Shown here piece by piece: positions 55,863-64,000 of a stretch of 64,000 nt of DNA (position 1 is the stretch's first letter; each line of letters opens with the position of its first letter). The DNA is from Arthrobacter sp. 9V (GTDB taxonomy: Bacteria; Actinomycetota; Actinomycetes; Actinomycetales; Micrococcaceae). The stretch covers positions 1,474,718 through 1,538,717 of the forward strand of contig NZ_LR732912.1 in assembly GCF_902506065.1 (NCBI RefSeq), in the 5' to 3' direction. The position numbers were made by a program, and so were the translations under genes. Under the pieces are notes generated by a model. It worked only from the letters and a program-made list of their open reading frames with translations, made no database searches and was not told the DNA's origin.

Positions 55863-58800
55863 TTACTTGCGTTCGAATGCCTGCTTGATCAGTGCGTCCT
55901 GTTCAGCGGCGTGACGCTTCATGGACCCGGCAGCGGTGGATGCCGAAGCCGGACGCGACACGAGTCGGAGCTTGCGGTCAAGCTCCGGTGCCAGGTTCAG
56001 GCCCATGAACGGCCAGGGACCCTGGTTGGCCGGCTCGTCCTGTGCCCACACGATGTCAGCGTTCGGGTACTTGGCGAGCTCGGCATCAATCTCAGCCTTG
56101 GGCAGCGGGTAGAGCTGCTCCACGCGGATGATGGCGGTAGAGGTATCGCCGGACTTCTGGCGGTTGGACAGGAGGTCGTAGTACAGACGACCGGAGACCA
56201 GGATGACCCGGTCCACATTGGCCGGCTGTACCTCAGGGTCAGCAATGACGGGCCTGAAGCCACCAGTAGTGAAGTCCTCAACAGCCGAAGCAGCACCCTT
56301 GAGGCGGAGCAACTGCTTGGGCGTGAAGATGATCAACGGCTTCCGCGGGCGGCTGTAAGCCTGGCGACGCAGCAGGTGGAAGTGCGAGGAAGCGGTGGTG
56401 GGGTTGGCCACGATCATGTTGTCCTCGGCGCACATCTGCAGGAAGCGCTCAATGCGTGCCGAAGAGTGGTCCGGACCCTGGCCTTCATAGCCGTGGGGCA
56501 GCATGAGCACCAGCGAGGAACGCTGGCCCCACTTCTGTTCAGCCGAGGAAATGAACTCGTCAATGATGGTTTGGGCGCCATTGACGAAGTCACCGAACTG
56601 GGCTTCCCAAAGGACCAAGGCATCCGGGCGTTCCACCGAGTAGCCGTATTCGAAGCCCATGGCAGCGTATTCGGACAACAAGGAGTCGTAGATCCACAGC
56701 TTCGCCTGGTCATCGGAAAGGTTGCCCAGGGGCAGCCACTCATTGCCGTTGGCGCGGTCGTGGAAAACGGCATGACGCTGAACGAAGGTGCCGCGGCGTG
56801 AGTCCTGGCCGGCAAGGCGTACGGGCACACCTTCCATGATCAGCGAACCGAATGCCGCGATTTCACCGAAGCCCCAGTCGATGCCGCCTTCACGGGACAT
56901 CTGCTCACGCTTCTCCAGGAGCTGCTTGAGCTTGGAGTGAACGGTGAAGCCCTCCGGGATTTCCAGGTGAGCCTTGCCGATGCGGGCCAGGGTCTCAGCG
57001 GAGATTGCGGTGGAAGCCGGGGAATTCGTGCCGAAATCAGCCTGCTGGGCAATGGGCCGCTCAATGTCGGAGACAGCCGCGGAGTCCGCAGTGATGATGG
57101 GGATCGGCGACGTCTGAGCTGCGTGGGTCTCAGCGAAGACCCGCTCCAGACGTTCCTGGTAGTCGCGGAGCAGCTGCTCAGCTTCTTCTTCGGTGATGTC
57201 CCCGCGACCAATGAGCGATTCGGTGTACAGCTTACGAACGGAGCGCTTGGCTTCGATCAGGTTGTACATCAGCGGCTGGGTCATCGAGGGGTCGTCGCCC
57301 TCGTTGTGGCCACGACGACGGTAGCAGACCATGTCGATGACAACGTCCTTGTGGAAACGCTGACGGAACTCGTAGGCCAGCTGCGCAACACGCACCACGG
57401 CCTCGGGGTCGTCGCCGTTCACGTGGAATACCGGTGCCTGGATCATCTTGGCAACGTCCGTGGAGTACGTGGACGAACGCGAGGACGAAGGCGCAGTGGT
57501 GAAGCCGACCTGATTGTTGACGATCACGTGGATGGTGCCGCCGGTGCGGTAGCCGCGGAGCTGCGAGAGGTTGAGGGTTTCTGCCACAACACCCTGGCCG
57601 GCGAAAGCGGCGTCACCGTGGACCATGATGGGCAGGACCGGGAAGGACTCGCCCTGGTCCAGGCGGTCCTGCTTCGCACGGACAATGCCTTCAAGGACGG
57701 AGTCCACGGCCTCCAGGTGTGACGGGTTGGCGGCGAGGTAGACCTTGGTCTGCTTGCCGTTATCCGAGGTGAAGGTTCCTTCGGTGCCGAGGTGGTACTT
57801 GACGTCACCGGAACCCTGGACAGAGCGCGGGTCCTGGGTACCTTCAAATTCGCGGAAGACCTGTGCGTACGTCTTGCCGGCGATGTTGGTCAGCACGTTG
57901 AGGCGCCCACGGTGGGCCATGCCGATGGCAACTTCGTCCAGTCCGTCGTCGGCGGCGTCGGAGATGACGGCGTCCAGCAGCGGAATCAGTGACTCGCCAC
58001 CTTCGAGGGAGAAGCGCTTCTGGCCAACGAACTTGGTCTGCAGGAACGTCTCAAAAGCCTCGGCAGCGTTGAGCTTGGACACGATACGCAGCTGCTCTTC
58101 GCGGCTCGGCTTGGAATACGGGTGTTCCAGCTGATCCTGGAACCACTTGCGTTCGGCAGGTTCCTGGATGTGCATGTATTCAATGCCCGTGGTGCGGCAG
58201 TAAGCGTCACGCAGAACGCCAAGGATGTCGCGGAACTTGAGCTGTGGCTTGCCGCCGAACCCACCGGTGGGCCACTCACGGTCCAGGTCCCAGAGGGTCA
58301 GCCCATAGGTCAGGACATCAAGGTCCGGGTGCTTGCGCTGCACGTACTCCAAAGGATCGGTGTCGGCCATGAGGTGGCCGCGCACGCGGTAGGAGTGGAT
58401 CAGCTGCTGGATGCGGGCAACCTTGTTGATTTCGTCTGCAGGGTCAACCTGGAGGTCCGGGCTCCAGCGCACGGGCTCGTAGGGGATGCGAAGGGCTTCG
58501 AAGATTTCATCGTAGAAGTTCTGGGCACCGAGGAGGAGCTGGTGAACAAGCTTCAGGAATTCCCCGCTGCCGGCACCTTGAATGACGCGGTGGTCATAGG
58601 TGGAGGTCAGGGTGAGGATCTTGCTGATGGCGTTCTGGGCGATGATCTTTTCGCTGGCACCCTGGAACTCGGCCGGGTAGTCAAGGGCGCCGACGCCGAT
58701 GATGGCAGCCTGTCCCTTGGAAAGGCGCGGTACCGAGTGGACGGTGCCGATTCCGCCGGGGTTGGTGAGGGAAACGGTGGTGCCTGCGTGGTCGTCAGCA

Positions 58801-59657
58801 GTGAGCTTGCCGTTGCGGGCGCGCTTGATGAGGTCCTCGTACGTGTGCCAGAACTCGGCGAAGTCCATGGTCTCGGCCTTCTTGATGTTTGGAACCATCA
58901 GGAGGCGGGTGCCATCGGGCTTGGGCATGTCAATGGCGATGCCGAAGTTGACGTGGGCCGGCTGCACGGCGCTCGGCTTGCCGTCGATTTCGTCGTAGTA
59001 GACGTTCATCGAGGGGAACTGGGAGAGCGCGCGGACAACGGCGTAGCCGATGAGGTGCGTGAAGGAGACCTTGCCACCGCGGGCGCGGGCCAGATTGGAG
59101 TTGATGACCACACGGTTATCAATGAGCAGCTTGGCAGGAACAGCCCGGACGCTCGTGGCGGTGGGCACCTCCAGGCTGGTCACCATGTTGGTGGCAATGG
59201 CCTTGGCCGGGCCGCGGAGGACGGAAACGACGTCTTCCTCCGGTGCTGTGGGGGCCTTGGTGCTCTTGGGCAGCTGTGCCGGGATGGGCTGGGCCGTGGC
59301 GCCGGCGACGGGCTTCTTTGCTCCGTCCCGGGCAACCGTGGCCGGTGCCTTCTTTGCCGGCGCGGGCGCCGCCGGTGCAGCCTCAGGGGCAGCAGCGGGA
59401 GCGGCCGGCGCCTGTGCCGGTGACGCTGCGGCCGGAGCTACCACGGGAAGTACTTGGGTTGGGGGATTAACAGCCGAAGCGGCTGCGGAGGATCCGTTGG
59501 AAGAAGTGCCGTCACCGGAAGCAAAGGACTCGAAAAGCGGCCACCACTTGGCGTCGACCGAATTCTTATCCTGTTGGTACCGCTCGTACAGTTCGTCAAC
59601 GAGCCACTCGTTTCCGCCAAATTCCTCTGGTAGACGGTGGCTGGGCTGCTCTGGCAC
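55863..59657 (-). CDS. kgd: Multifunctional 2-oxoglutarate metabolism enzyme (E2-like/E1 fusion)
   Basis: This 1,264-residue enzyme is the actinobacterial form of 2-oxoglutarate dehydrogenase E1. It is fused to a succinyltransferase domain that lacks a lipoyl domain. Order: an N-terminal segment (PEQPSHRLPEEFGGNEWLVDELYERYQ), an alanine/proline-rich linker (about 60-120), a CoA-dependent acyltransferase domain (about 130-345, SRKVSFTHLIGYAVVRALSQFP region and active-site STYDHRVIQGAGSGEFL), then the thiamine-diphosphate E1 core (EIAIGMAHRGRLNVLTN, GDAAFAGQGVVAETLNLS, the RRRGHNEGDDPSMTQPL block). It feeds the TCA cycle between 2-oxoglutarate and succinyl-CoA or succinic semialdehyde. GTG 59657 was chosen as the start because GAAGAGG precedes it; the extension to 59714 is unsupported. 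Confidence 0.95.
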   Translation of the reverse strand: MPEQPSHRLPEEFGGNEWLVDELYERYQQDKNSVDAKWWPLFESFASGDGTSSNGSSAAASAVNPPTQVLPVVAPAAASPAQAPAAPAAAPEAAPAAPAPAKKAPATVARDGAKKPVAGATAQPIPAQLPKSTKAPTAPEEDVVSVLRGPAKAIATNMVTSLEVPTATSVRAVPAKLLIDNRVVINSNLARARGGKVSFTHLIGYAVVRALSQFPSMNVYYDEIDGKPSAVQPAHVNFGIAIDMPKPDGTRLLMVPNIKKAETMDFAEFWHTYEDLIKRARNGKLTADDHAGTTVSLTNPGGIGTVHSVPRLSKGQAAIIGVGALDYPAEFQGASEKIIAQNAISKILTLTSTYDHRVIQGAGSGEFLKLVHQLLLGAQNFYDEIFEALRIPYEPVRWSPDLQVDPADEINKVARIQQLIHSYRVRGHLMADTDPLEYVQRKHPDLDVLTYGLTLWDLDREWPTGGFGGKPQLKFRDILGVLRDAYCRTTGIEYMHIQEPAERKWFQDQLEHPYSKPSREEQLRIVSKLNAAEAFETFLQTKFVGQKRFSLEGGESLIPLLDAVISDAADDGLDEVAIGMAHRGRLNVLTNIAGKTYAQVFREFEGTQDPRSVQGSGDVKYHLGTEGTFTSDNGKQTKVYLAANPSHLEAVDSVLEGIVRAKQDRLDQGESFPVLPIMVHGDAAFAGQGVVAETLNLSQLRGYRTGGTIHVIVNNQVGFTTAPSSSRSSTYSTDVAKMIQAPVFHVNGDDPEAVVRVAQLAYEFRQRFHKDVVIDMVCYRRRGHNEGDDPSMTQPLMYNLIEAKRSVRKLYTESLIGRGDITEEEAEQLLRDYQERLERVFAETHAAQTSPIPIITADSAAVSDIERPIAQQADFGTNSPASTAISAETLARIGKAHLEIPEGFTVHSKLKQLLEKREQMSREGGIDWGFGEIAAFGSLIMEGVPVRLAGQDSRRGTFVQRHAVFHDRANGNEWLPLGNLSDDQAKLWIYDSLLSEYAAMGFEYGYSVERPDALVLWEAQFGDFVNGAQTIIDEFISSAEQKWGQRSSLVLMLPHGYEGQGPDHSSARIERFLQMCAEDNMIVANPTTASSHFHLLRRQAYSRPRKPLIIFTPKQLLRLKGAASAVEDFTTGGFRPVIADPEVQPANVDRVILVSGRLYYDLLSNRQKSGDTSTAIIRVEQLYPLPKAEIDAELAKYPNADIVWAQDEPANQGPWPFMGLNLAPELDRKLRLVSRPASASTAAGSMKRHAAEQDALIKQAFERK

Positions 59658-60143
59658 TTGAAATACGCCTCTTCCATGAGTGTTGTTTTCCCGCTGGCCG
59701 CAGATGCTCTCCACAATGACGGGCCAGGGTCCGGGTCCCGCGAACTCAGACCCATGTCAGTCTAGTTAGCATCGTTGGTTAACTGCCAATAGTGGTGACC
59801 TAAATCATGTTGCGGCTGACTTAATGGCCATGTCCTTGTTCTTGGAAGCCTACGTGACGCCTGCGAGGCTTCCCGAGCGGGCGGACTGTAGACTGGAATT
59901 CTTATGGACAGTAAATCTAGGTGCCGGCCTGGGAACTGTCGGGGGAGCCTTTATGGCACCTCCGCACAGCGTGCCCGTCGAGCCGGCAACACCCGTTCAC
60001 ATGCCCATCACGCGCCGGCCCTCACTGCCGGTGGTGCCGAGGACCGTGCGTCCGCGGGACCCGACCAGCCTCCGCCGGGGCAAATCCCCGCGTCGGAGGC
60101 ATTATCACCATTGCACGTGCCCACTCTTGGAGTGATGCGCTAA
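59658..60143. other. Intergenic region between kgd and the CBS-protein operon
   Basis: These 486 bases hold no gene I can support strongly. They contain divergent promoter space, a TAGACT -10-like hexamer (59888-59893) reading toward the CBS genes, and a possible small open frame (59953-60135, listed separately). Another overlapping frame (59904-60143) ends exactly before the next start. Confidence 0.5.
59953..60135 (+). CDS. Possible small proline/arginine-rich protein (uncertain)
   Basis: This 60-residue open frame has a good ribosome binding site (GGGGGAG, 59941-59947) five bases before its ATG and strongly G/C-biased third positions, both in favour of coding. The product is rich in proline and arginine (MPITRRPSLPVVPRTVRPRDP), with no recognisable family. 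It ends eight bases before the first CBS-protein gene. It could also be leader sequence. Included at low confidence. Confidence 0.3.
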   Translation: MAPPHSVPVEPATPVHMPITRRPSLPVVPRTVRPRDPTSLRRGKSPRRRHYHHCTCPLLE

Positions 60144-61496
60144 GTGGAATGGATTCTTCTCCTTGCCGGCTTTGCTTTGATTCTTGGCACCGGCTTTTTT
60201 GTAGCAGTTGAGTTTTCCCTTGTGGCTTTGGACCAAGCCAGCGTTCAGCGTGCGGTGGATAACGGCGACCACGCCGCCGCTCCGCTGCTGAAGTGCCTCA
60301 AGTCCCTCTCGACGCAGCTTTCCAGTTGCCAGTTGGGGATTACCCTGACCACTCTGCTGACGGGTTTCGTGATGGAGCCCTCTGTTGGTCAGTTGTTGGT
60401 AGGCCCGCTCGGCTTGTTGGGTCTGGCTCCTGAAGTAGCTCACTCCGTGGCATTGATTGTTGCCATGGCTTTCGCCACACTCCTGTCCATGCTTTTGGGC
60501 GAGTTGGTCCCCAAGAACATGGCCATTGCCCTCGCGTTCCCTTTGGGCAAGCGGCTTGCACGCGCCCAGCTGATGTTCACGGCCGTTTTCAAGCCGGCAA
60601 TCGTGGTGCTGAACGGTTTTTCCAACAAGGTGCTGAACCTGTTCGGCCTTGAAGCCAAGGAAGAGATCTCAGGGGCAAGGACCCCTGCGGAACTCGCGTC
60701 TTTGGTGCGGCGCTCCGCCGAGTTGGGGACGTTGGATGCCGGTACTGCCAACTTTGTGGCCCGCACGCTGAACTTCTCCGGGCGCACAGCGGCGGACGTC
60801 ATGACGCCGCGTATTCGCATGGAAACGATCGACGCCGACCAGCCGGTTTCCGATGTCCTGGACGCCGCGCGGCGAACCGGATATTCCCGATTCCCCGTTA
60901 TAGGGGATTCCACTGACGACATCCGCGGCGTGGTTCACGTCAAGAAGGCGGTGGCTGTGCCTGCGGAGCGTCGGGCCAAGCTTGAGGCCGGCGCGATCAT
61001 GACCGATGTCCTGCAGGTCCCTGAGACTATTCACTTGGACGCACTCTTGTCTGAATTGCGCGAAGGAAACCTGCAACTCGCGGTGGTGCTGGATGAATAT
61101 GGTGGAACCGCCGGCATTGCCACGCTCGAGGACCTTGTGGAGGAAATCGTCGGAGAAGTCGCTGACGAGCATGACAAAGTCCGTCCGGGAGTGCTGCAGA
61201 GCGCATCCGGCGACTGGTACTTCCCGGGCTTGCTGAGGCCTGATGAAGTATCCGAGCAAATTCCCAACCTGACTGTTCCGGATGAGTCTGCCTACGAGAC
61301 TGTGGGCGGGTACGTCATGAGCCAACTGGGCCGTATCGCCAGGACCGGCGACGTCGTCGAAACTGCCGGCGGCACGCTGACTGTGACCAGGATGGATGGC
61401 CGAAGGATAGACAGAATCTGTTTCCATCACGTTGAGACGGACACCTCGGCTGCCGAGGACGCCGGGAATCCGCGTCATGAAGCAGGTGCACTATGA
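60144..61496 (+). CDS. DUF21/CBS/CorC-HlyC membrane protein (hemolysin-C-like transporter family)
   Basis: This 450-residue protein has a DUF21 (CNNM) membrane domain with about four helices (residues 1-175). A CBS pair follows (about 205-330; MTPRIRMETIDADQPVSDVLD and LDALLSELREGNLQLAVVLDEYGGTAGIATLEDL), then a CorC_HlyC C-terminal domain (about 345-430). Relatives include the CorC/CorB-type magnesium or cobalt transport proteins. GTG 60144 has GGAGTG upstream. Its stop overlaps the start of its paralogue by four bases. Confidence 0.9.
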   Translation: MEWILLLAGFALILGTGFFVAVEFSLVALDQASVQRAVDNGDHAAAPLLKCLKSLSTQLSSCQLGITLTTLLTGFVMEPSVGQLLVGPLGLLGLAPEVAHSVALIVAMAFATLLSMLLGELVPKNMAIALAFPLGKRLARAQLMFTAVFKPAIVVLNGFSNKVLNLFGLEAKEEISGARTPAELASLVRRSAELGTLDAGTANFVARTLNFSGRTAADVMTPRIRMETIDADQPVSDVLDAARRTGYSRFPVIGDSTDDIRGVVHVKKAVAVPAERRAKLEAGAIMTDVLQVPETIHLDALLSELREGNLQLAVVLDEYGGTAGIATLEDLVEEIVGEVADEHDKVRPGVLQSASGDWYFPGLLRPDEVSEQIPNLTVPDESAYETVGGYVMSQLGRIARTGDVVETAGGTLTVTRMDGRRIDRICFHHVETDTSAAEDAGNPRHEAGAL

Positions 61497-62563
61497 GTGA
61501 CTGGGTAGGAATCGTCTGGCTGGTAGTACTCCTGATTGGCAACGCGTTTTTTGTGGGTGCCGAATTCGCGGTTATGTCCGCTCGCCGCAGCCAGATTGAG
61601 CCGTTGGCCGAAGCCGGGTCCAAACGCGCTCAAACAACATTGCGCGCCATGGAAAATGTCTCGCTGATGCTCGCCTGTGCGCAGTTGGGTATTACGGTCT
61701 GCTCCCTCCTGATCCTTCAGGTTGCAGAGCCTGCCATCCACCATCTGTTGGCTGAGCCCCTTGAGCTGGTTGGTGTTCCGGTGGAACTGGCAGACATCAT
61801 CGCCTTTGCCATCGCGTTGCTGTTCGTCACGTTCCTGCACGTCACCTTCGGTGAAATGGTGCCCAAGAACATCTCGGTTTCCGTTGCGGACAAGGCAGCT
61901 CTCTTGCTGGCCCCGCCGCTGATGTTCATTGCCCGCGTGGTGAACCCGATTATCTGGTCACTGAACTGGCTGGCCAACCACATCCTGCGGTTGATGAAGA
62001 TTGAACCCAAGGATGAGGTGTCCTCTTCTTTCACGCTTGAAGAAGTGCAGTCGATCGTCCAGGAGTCCACACGCCACGGGCTGGTGGACGACGAAGCGGG
62101 GCTGTTGAGCGGTGCTTTGGAATTCTCGGAACACACGGCTTCACACATCATGGTTCCCTTGGACAAGCTGGTGGTGCTGAAGACCGCGTCCACTCCCGTC
62201 GAGTTGGAGAAGGCGGTCAGCCGCACTGGATTCTCGCGGTTCCCGATGATTGACGACGACGGCGAACTCGCCGGCTATCTGCATGTGAAGGACATCCTGT
62301 CCATTCCGGATGAGGGCAGAAAGCATCCGATTGCCGAGGGGCGGATCCGGTCACTGGCCAACCTTGCCCCGGATGACGAAATCGAGCAGGCAATGTCCGT
62401 TATGCAGCGCACCGGTTCCCATTTGGCCCGTGTGGTGGGTGCAGGCGGGGAAACCCAGGGTGTGTTGTTCCTGGAAGACGTCATTGAGCAATTGGTGGGT
62501 GAGATCCGCGACGCCACCCAGGCAACCGGCATCCGCCGCTACGGCGGCCAACAGGTGCAGTAG
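61493..62563 (+). CDS. DUF21/CBS membrane protein, short form without CorC-HlyC domain
   Basis: This 356-residue paralogue of the preceding product has a DUF21 domain (about 1-190, FFVGAEFAVMSARRSQIEPL and CAQLGITVCSLLILQVAEPAI) and a CBS pair (about 210-345, MVPLDKLVVLKTASTPVELEKAV). It ends before the CorC_HlyC domain. Long and short members occurring as an overlapping pair suggest a heterodimeric complex; this is inference from the architecture. A terminator follows. Confidence 0.9.
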   Translation: MSDWVGIVWLVVLLIGNAFFVGAEFAVMSARRSQIEPLAEAGSKRAQTTLRAMENVSLMLACAQLGITVCSLLILQVAEPAIHHLLAEPLELVGVPVELADIIAFAIALLFVTFLHVTFGEMVPKNISVSVADKAALLLAPPLMFIARVVNPIIWSLNWLANHILRLMKIEPKDEVSSSFTLEEVQSIVQESTRHGLVDDEAGLLSGALEFSEHTASHIMVPLDKLVVLKTASTPVELEKAVSRTGFSRFPMIDDDGELAGYLHVKDILSIPDEGRKHPIAEGRIRSLANLAPDDEIEQAMSVMQRTGSHLARVVGAGGETQGVLFLEDVIEQLVGEIRDATQATGIRRYGGQQVQ

Positions 62564-62578
62564 TTCGCAACGCAGGAG

Positions 62579-62610
62579 TCTGGCGCTACCCCGGAAGGGG
62601 TAGCGCCAGA
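62579..62610 (+). terminator. Terminator of the CBS-protein operon
   Basis: A perfect 14-bp stem (TCTGGCGCTACCCC and complement) has a GGAA loop. It is followed by GCTGTCTAAT, without a strong T-run. Confidence 0.8.
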
Positions 62611-62617
62611 GCTGTCT

Positions 62618-62636
62618 AATAGGAATCATTCCTATT
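62618..62636 (+). promoter_or_regulatory. Perfect 19-bp palindrome, probable Zur/Fur-family operator
   Basis: AATAGGAAT-C-ATTCCTATT is a perfect inverted repeat around a single C, the 7-1-7 geometry (xxxxAAT-N-ATTxxxx) typical of Fur-family boxes. It lies 67 bases before znuA and just ahead of a TACACT -10-like hexamer (62643-62648). The promoter of the metal-uptake operon would therefore be covered when the repressor is metal-loaded. Confidence 0.7.
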
Positions 62637-62702
62637 TAGGGCTACACTGAAATCTGCCAGTAATTGTGTTTGATTCTCATTTTGAGTAGATCCGAGGTCT
62701 TC

Positions 62703-63671
62703 GTGCGTTCCAACGCCCTCCGCCTGTCCGTGGCCGCTTCAGCAGTTCTTTCAGCACTCCTGCTGTCTTCCTGCGCCGGTACTGCCGGAGCGAACAACCC
62801 AGCATCCGGAGGCGCCATTGAGGTTGTCACTTCTACGAACGTCTACGGGGATGTGGTGAAGGCCATCGGCGGAGACAAGGTTAACGTGAGCTCCATCATC
62901 ACCAAGACAAGCCAGGACCCGCACTCCTACGAGGCAAGCGCCCAAGACAAGCTGGTGATCTCCAAGGCCAGGCTCGTGGTGGAGAACGGCGGTGGCTACG
63001 ACGAATTCCTCCACAAGATTGCTGATGAGACGAAGGTGGGCCACGAGAACATGCTCAGCGCCGTCGAAGTCTCAGGCCTTGCTCCTGAGGAGGAGGGCCA
63101 CAGCGGGCAAGCCACCGCCGAAGAAGGCCACACGCACAACCATGGCGAGTTCAACGAGCACGTCTGGTACAGCCTGGACACCATGGGTAAGCTCGCCGAT
63201 GCCGTAGCGGGCAAGCTCGGAAGCCTGGACGCGGAGTCCGCATCCACGTTCACCGCCAACGCGGACGCCTTCAAGACCAGGCTCGCCGGACTCTCTGGAA
63301 AGCTCGCTGCCCTCAAAACGGACAACGATCACGCTCCTGTAGCGGTTACTGAGCCTGTGCCCCTGTACCTCCTCGAAGCAGCCGGACTGGAAAACAAGAC
63401 ACCTGAGGCATACAGTGCCGCCATTGAAGAAGAGACCGATGTCCCGGCGTCTGTGCTGAAGGAAGTTACCGACCTCGTCAGCGCCAAATCAGTCCGGTTC
63501 CTGGCTTATAACGAGCAGACTGAAGGGCCTCAGACCGAGTCCGTCAAGCGGGCTGCAGAATCCGCCGGCGTACCCGTCGTGAACTTCACCGAGACGCTGC
63601 CGGAGGGGAAAGACTATATCCAGTGGATGACGGATAACGTGGAGTCAGTTTCCTCCGCACTTAAGAAGTAG
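62703..63671 (+). CDS. znuA: Zinc (or manganese) ABC transporter substrate-binding lipoprotein
   Basis: This 322-residue cluster A-I metal-binding lipoprotein has a signal peptide ending in the lipobox LLSSC. The first metal-site histidine is in SQDPHSYEAS near residue 75. A histidine/glutamate-rich loop (EEGHSGQATAEEGHTHNHGEFNEHVWYSL) follows, and the remaining sites are in the C-terminal lobe. The histidine-rich loop favours zinc over manganese. GTG 62703 has GAGGT upstream. The gene sits behind the 7-1-7 palindrome and before the ATPase gene, from which it is separated by a terminator-like hairpin. Confidence 0.88.
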   Translation: MRSNALRLSVAASAVLSALLLSSCAGTAGANNPASGGAIEVVTSTNVYGDVVKAIGGDKVNVSSIITKTSQDPHSYEASAQDKLVISKARLVVENGGGYDEFLHKIADETKVGHENMLSAVEVSGLAPEEEGHSGQATAEEGHTHNHGEFNEHVWYSLDTMGKLADAVAGKLGSLDAESASTFTANADAFKTRLAGLSGKLAALKTDNDHAPVAVTEPVPLYLLEAAGLENKTPEAYSAAIEEETDVPASVLKEVTDLVSAKSVRFLAYNEQTEGPQTESVKRAAESAGVPVVNFTETLPEGKDYIQWMTDNVESVSSALKK

Positions 63672-63699
63672 GCTCCCTGAGACCCGTTTTGGGGTGATG

Positions 63700-63746
63700 G
63701 GCCCCGCAGGCGTCCTAAGATATTCAGGATGGCTGCGGGGCCTTTT
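63700..63746 (+). terminator. Terminator or attenuator between znuA and znuC
   Basis: GGCCCCGCAG (63700-63709) pairs with CTGCGGGGCC (63733-63742), followed by TTTT. Being inside an apparent operon, it probably lowers expression of the ATPase and permease genes relative to the binding protein. Confidence 0.8.
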
Positions 63747-63823
63747 CCCTGCCACCAGCCCGGTGGCCAGCACCAGCAGCACAACAACTGTGTTCCACGG
63801 AACGCATGGATCGAGGACAACTT

Positions 63824-64000
63824 TTGACACCGGTAGTGAGCCTCCGCGGAGCCAGCCTGCAGTTCGGCAAGAGGACACTCTGGCGGGACCTGGATCTGGA
63901 CATCAACCCGGGCGAGTTCTTCGCTGTCCTTGGCCCCAACGGCAGCGGCAAGACGAGCTTCCTGAAAGTCCTGCTCGGATTGCAGGAACTACACTCCGGA
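63824..64000 (+). CDS. znuC: Metal ABC transporter ATP-binding protein (5' part, cut by window edge)
   Basis: Fifty-nine codons are present from TTG 63824 (GAGG upstream) to the window edge. They contain Walker [17 protein letters not shown], and the frame has no stop. The remainder lies beyond the window. Position after the substrate-binding gene identifies it as ZnuC. A GTG at 63836 is an alternative start. Confidence 0.83.
   Translation, partial: MTPVVSLRGASLQFGKRTLWRDLDLDINPGEFFAVLGPNGSGKTSFLKVLLGLQELHSG

Noticed and set aside
55563..56801. 412-codon open frame on the plus strand
   Set aside because: It spans antisense parts of the SGNH-like gene and kgd and crosses their terminator.
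58122..59423. 433-codon open frame on the plus strand
   Set aside because: It is antisense to kgd; the Gly/Val/Glu-rich product is typical of complement frames of GC-rich genes.
59904..60143. 79-codon open frame ending exactly before the first CBS gene
   Set aside because: Third-position GC is poorer than in the alternative frame at 59953-60135, there is no ribosome binding site, and the product is low complexity.

Overview
The window is a gene-dense, high-GC stretch of an actinobacterial chromosome, most likely from the Micrococcaceae (Arthrobacter or Paenarthrobacter type). The grounds are WhiB1, a SigR/RsrA pair, a single-chain Kgd 2-oxoglutarate enzyme, a SAM-IV riboswitch, a tmRNA tag ending in FALAA, a 24-residue bL37-like ribosomal protein, many GTG/TTG starts and several leaderless-looking promoters. 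The assignment rests on gene content read by eye; no database was searched. I saw no insertion sequence, prophage, tRNA or CRISPR array.

Region by region. 1-3.7 kb: the 3' part of a large NAD-glutamate dehydrogenase, a PdtaS-type sensor kinase and whiB1. 3.9-8.5 kb: a small membrane protein converging on an unusual FHA-FtsK/SpoIIIE ATPase that resembles EssC of type VII secretion but has no secretion partners beside it. 8.7-20.7 kb: envelope glycan genes. These are three sugar-nucleotide genes (acetyltransferase, aminotransferase, dehydrogenase), UDP-galactopyranose mutase, a GlfT2-like galactofuranosyltransferase and a Wzm/Wzt exporter on the plus strand, then a GT2 glycosyltransferase, a flippase-like protein and a YfhO-like membrane protein on the minus strand. 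20.8-29.9 kb: a minus-strand block of surface proteins, with a GH25 muramidase carrying FG-GAP repeats, a neutral-ceramidase-like hydrolase, two paralogous lipoproteins and a giant FG-GAP protein.

30.1-34.9 kb is a compact Tad/Flp pilus operon (ATPase, TadB, TadC, pilin, two TadE-like proteins, one TadG-like protein). 35-40.5 kb is the prfB, ftsE, ftsX, M23 peptidase, smpB, ssrA order. 40.6-46.5 kb holds an HtrA-like protease without a visible membrane anchor, a small unknown protein, an MFS exporter, a DtxR-family regulator with MntR-type metal ligands, a methyltransferase and a cysteine-desulfurase-like enzyme under a SAM-IV riboswitch. 46.8-50.8 kb is a doxX-like, aroA, rsgA, hisN series. 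It diverges from sigR-rsrA, which carries a textbook autoregulatory promoter (GGAAT-N18-GTT).

52-55.8 kb has the bL37-like gene, a DUF4097/PadR pair with a striking double palindrome as probable operator, a beta-lactamase-fold lipoprotein and an SGNH-like protein lacking the catalytic residues. 55.9-59.7 kb is kgd. 60.1-62.6 kb is a pair of DUF21/CBS membrane proteins. The window ends in a znuA-znuC metal-uptake operon behind a perfect 7-1-7 palindrome of Fur/Zur type. The candidates for something undescribed are the stand-alone FHA-FtsK ATPase and the 20.9-29.9 kb surface-protein block.
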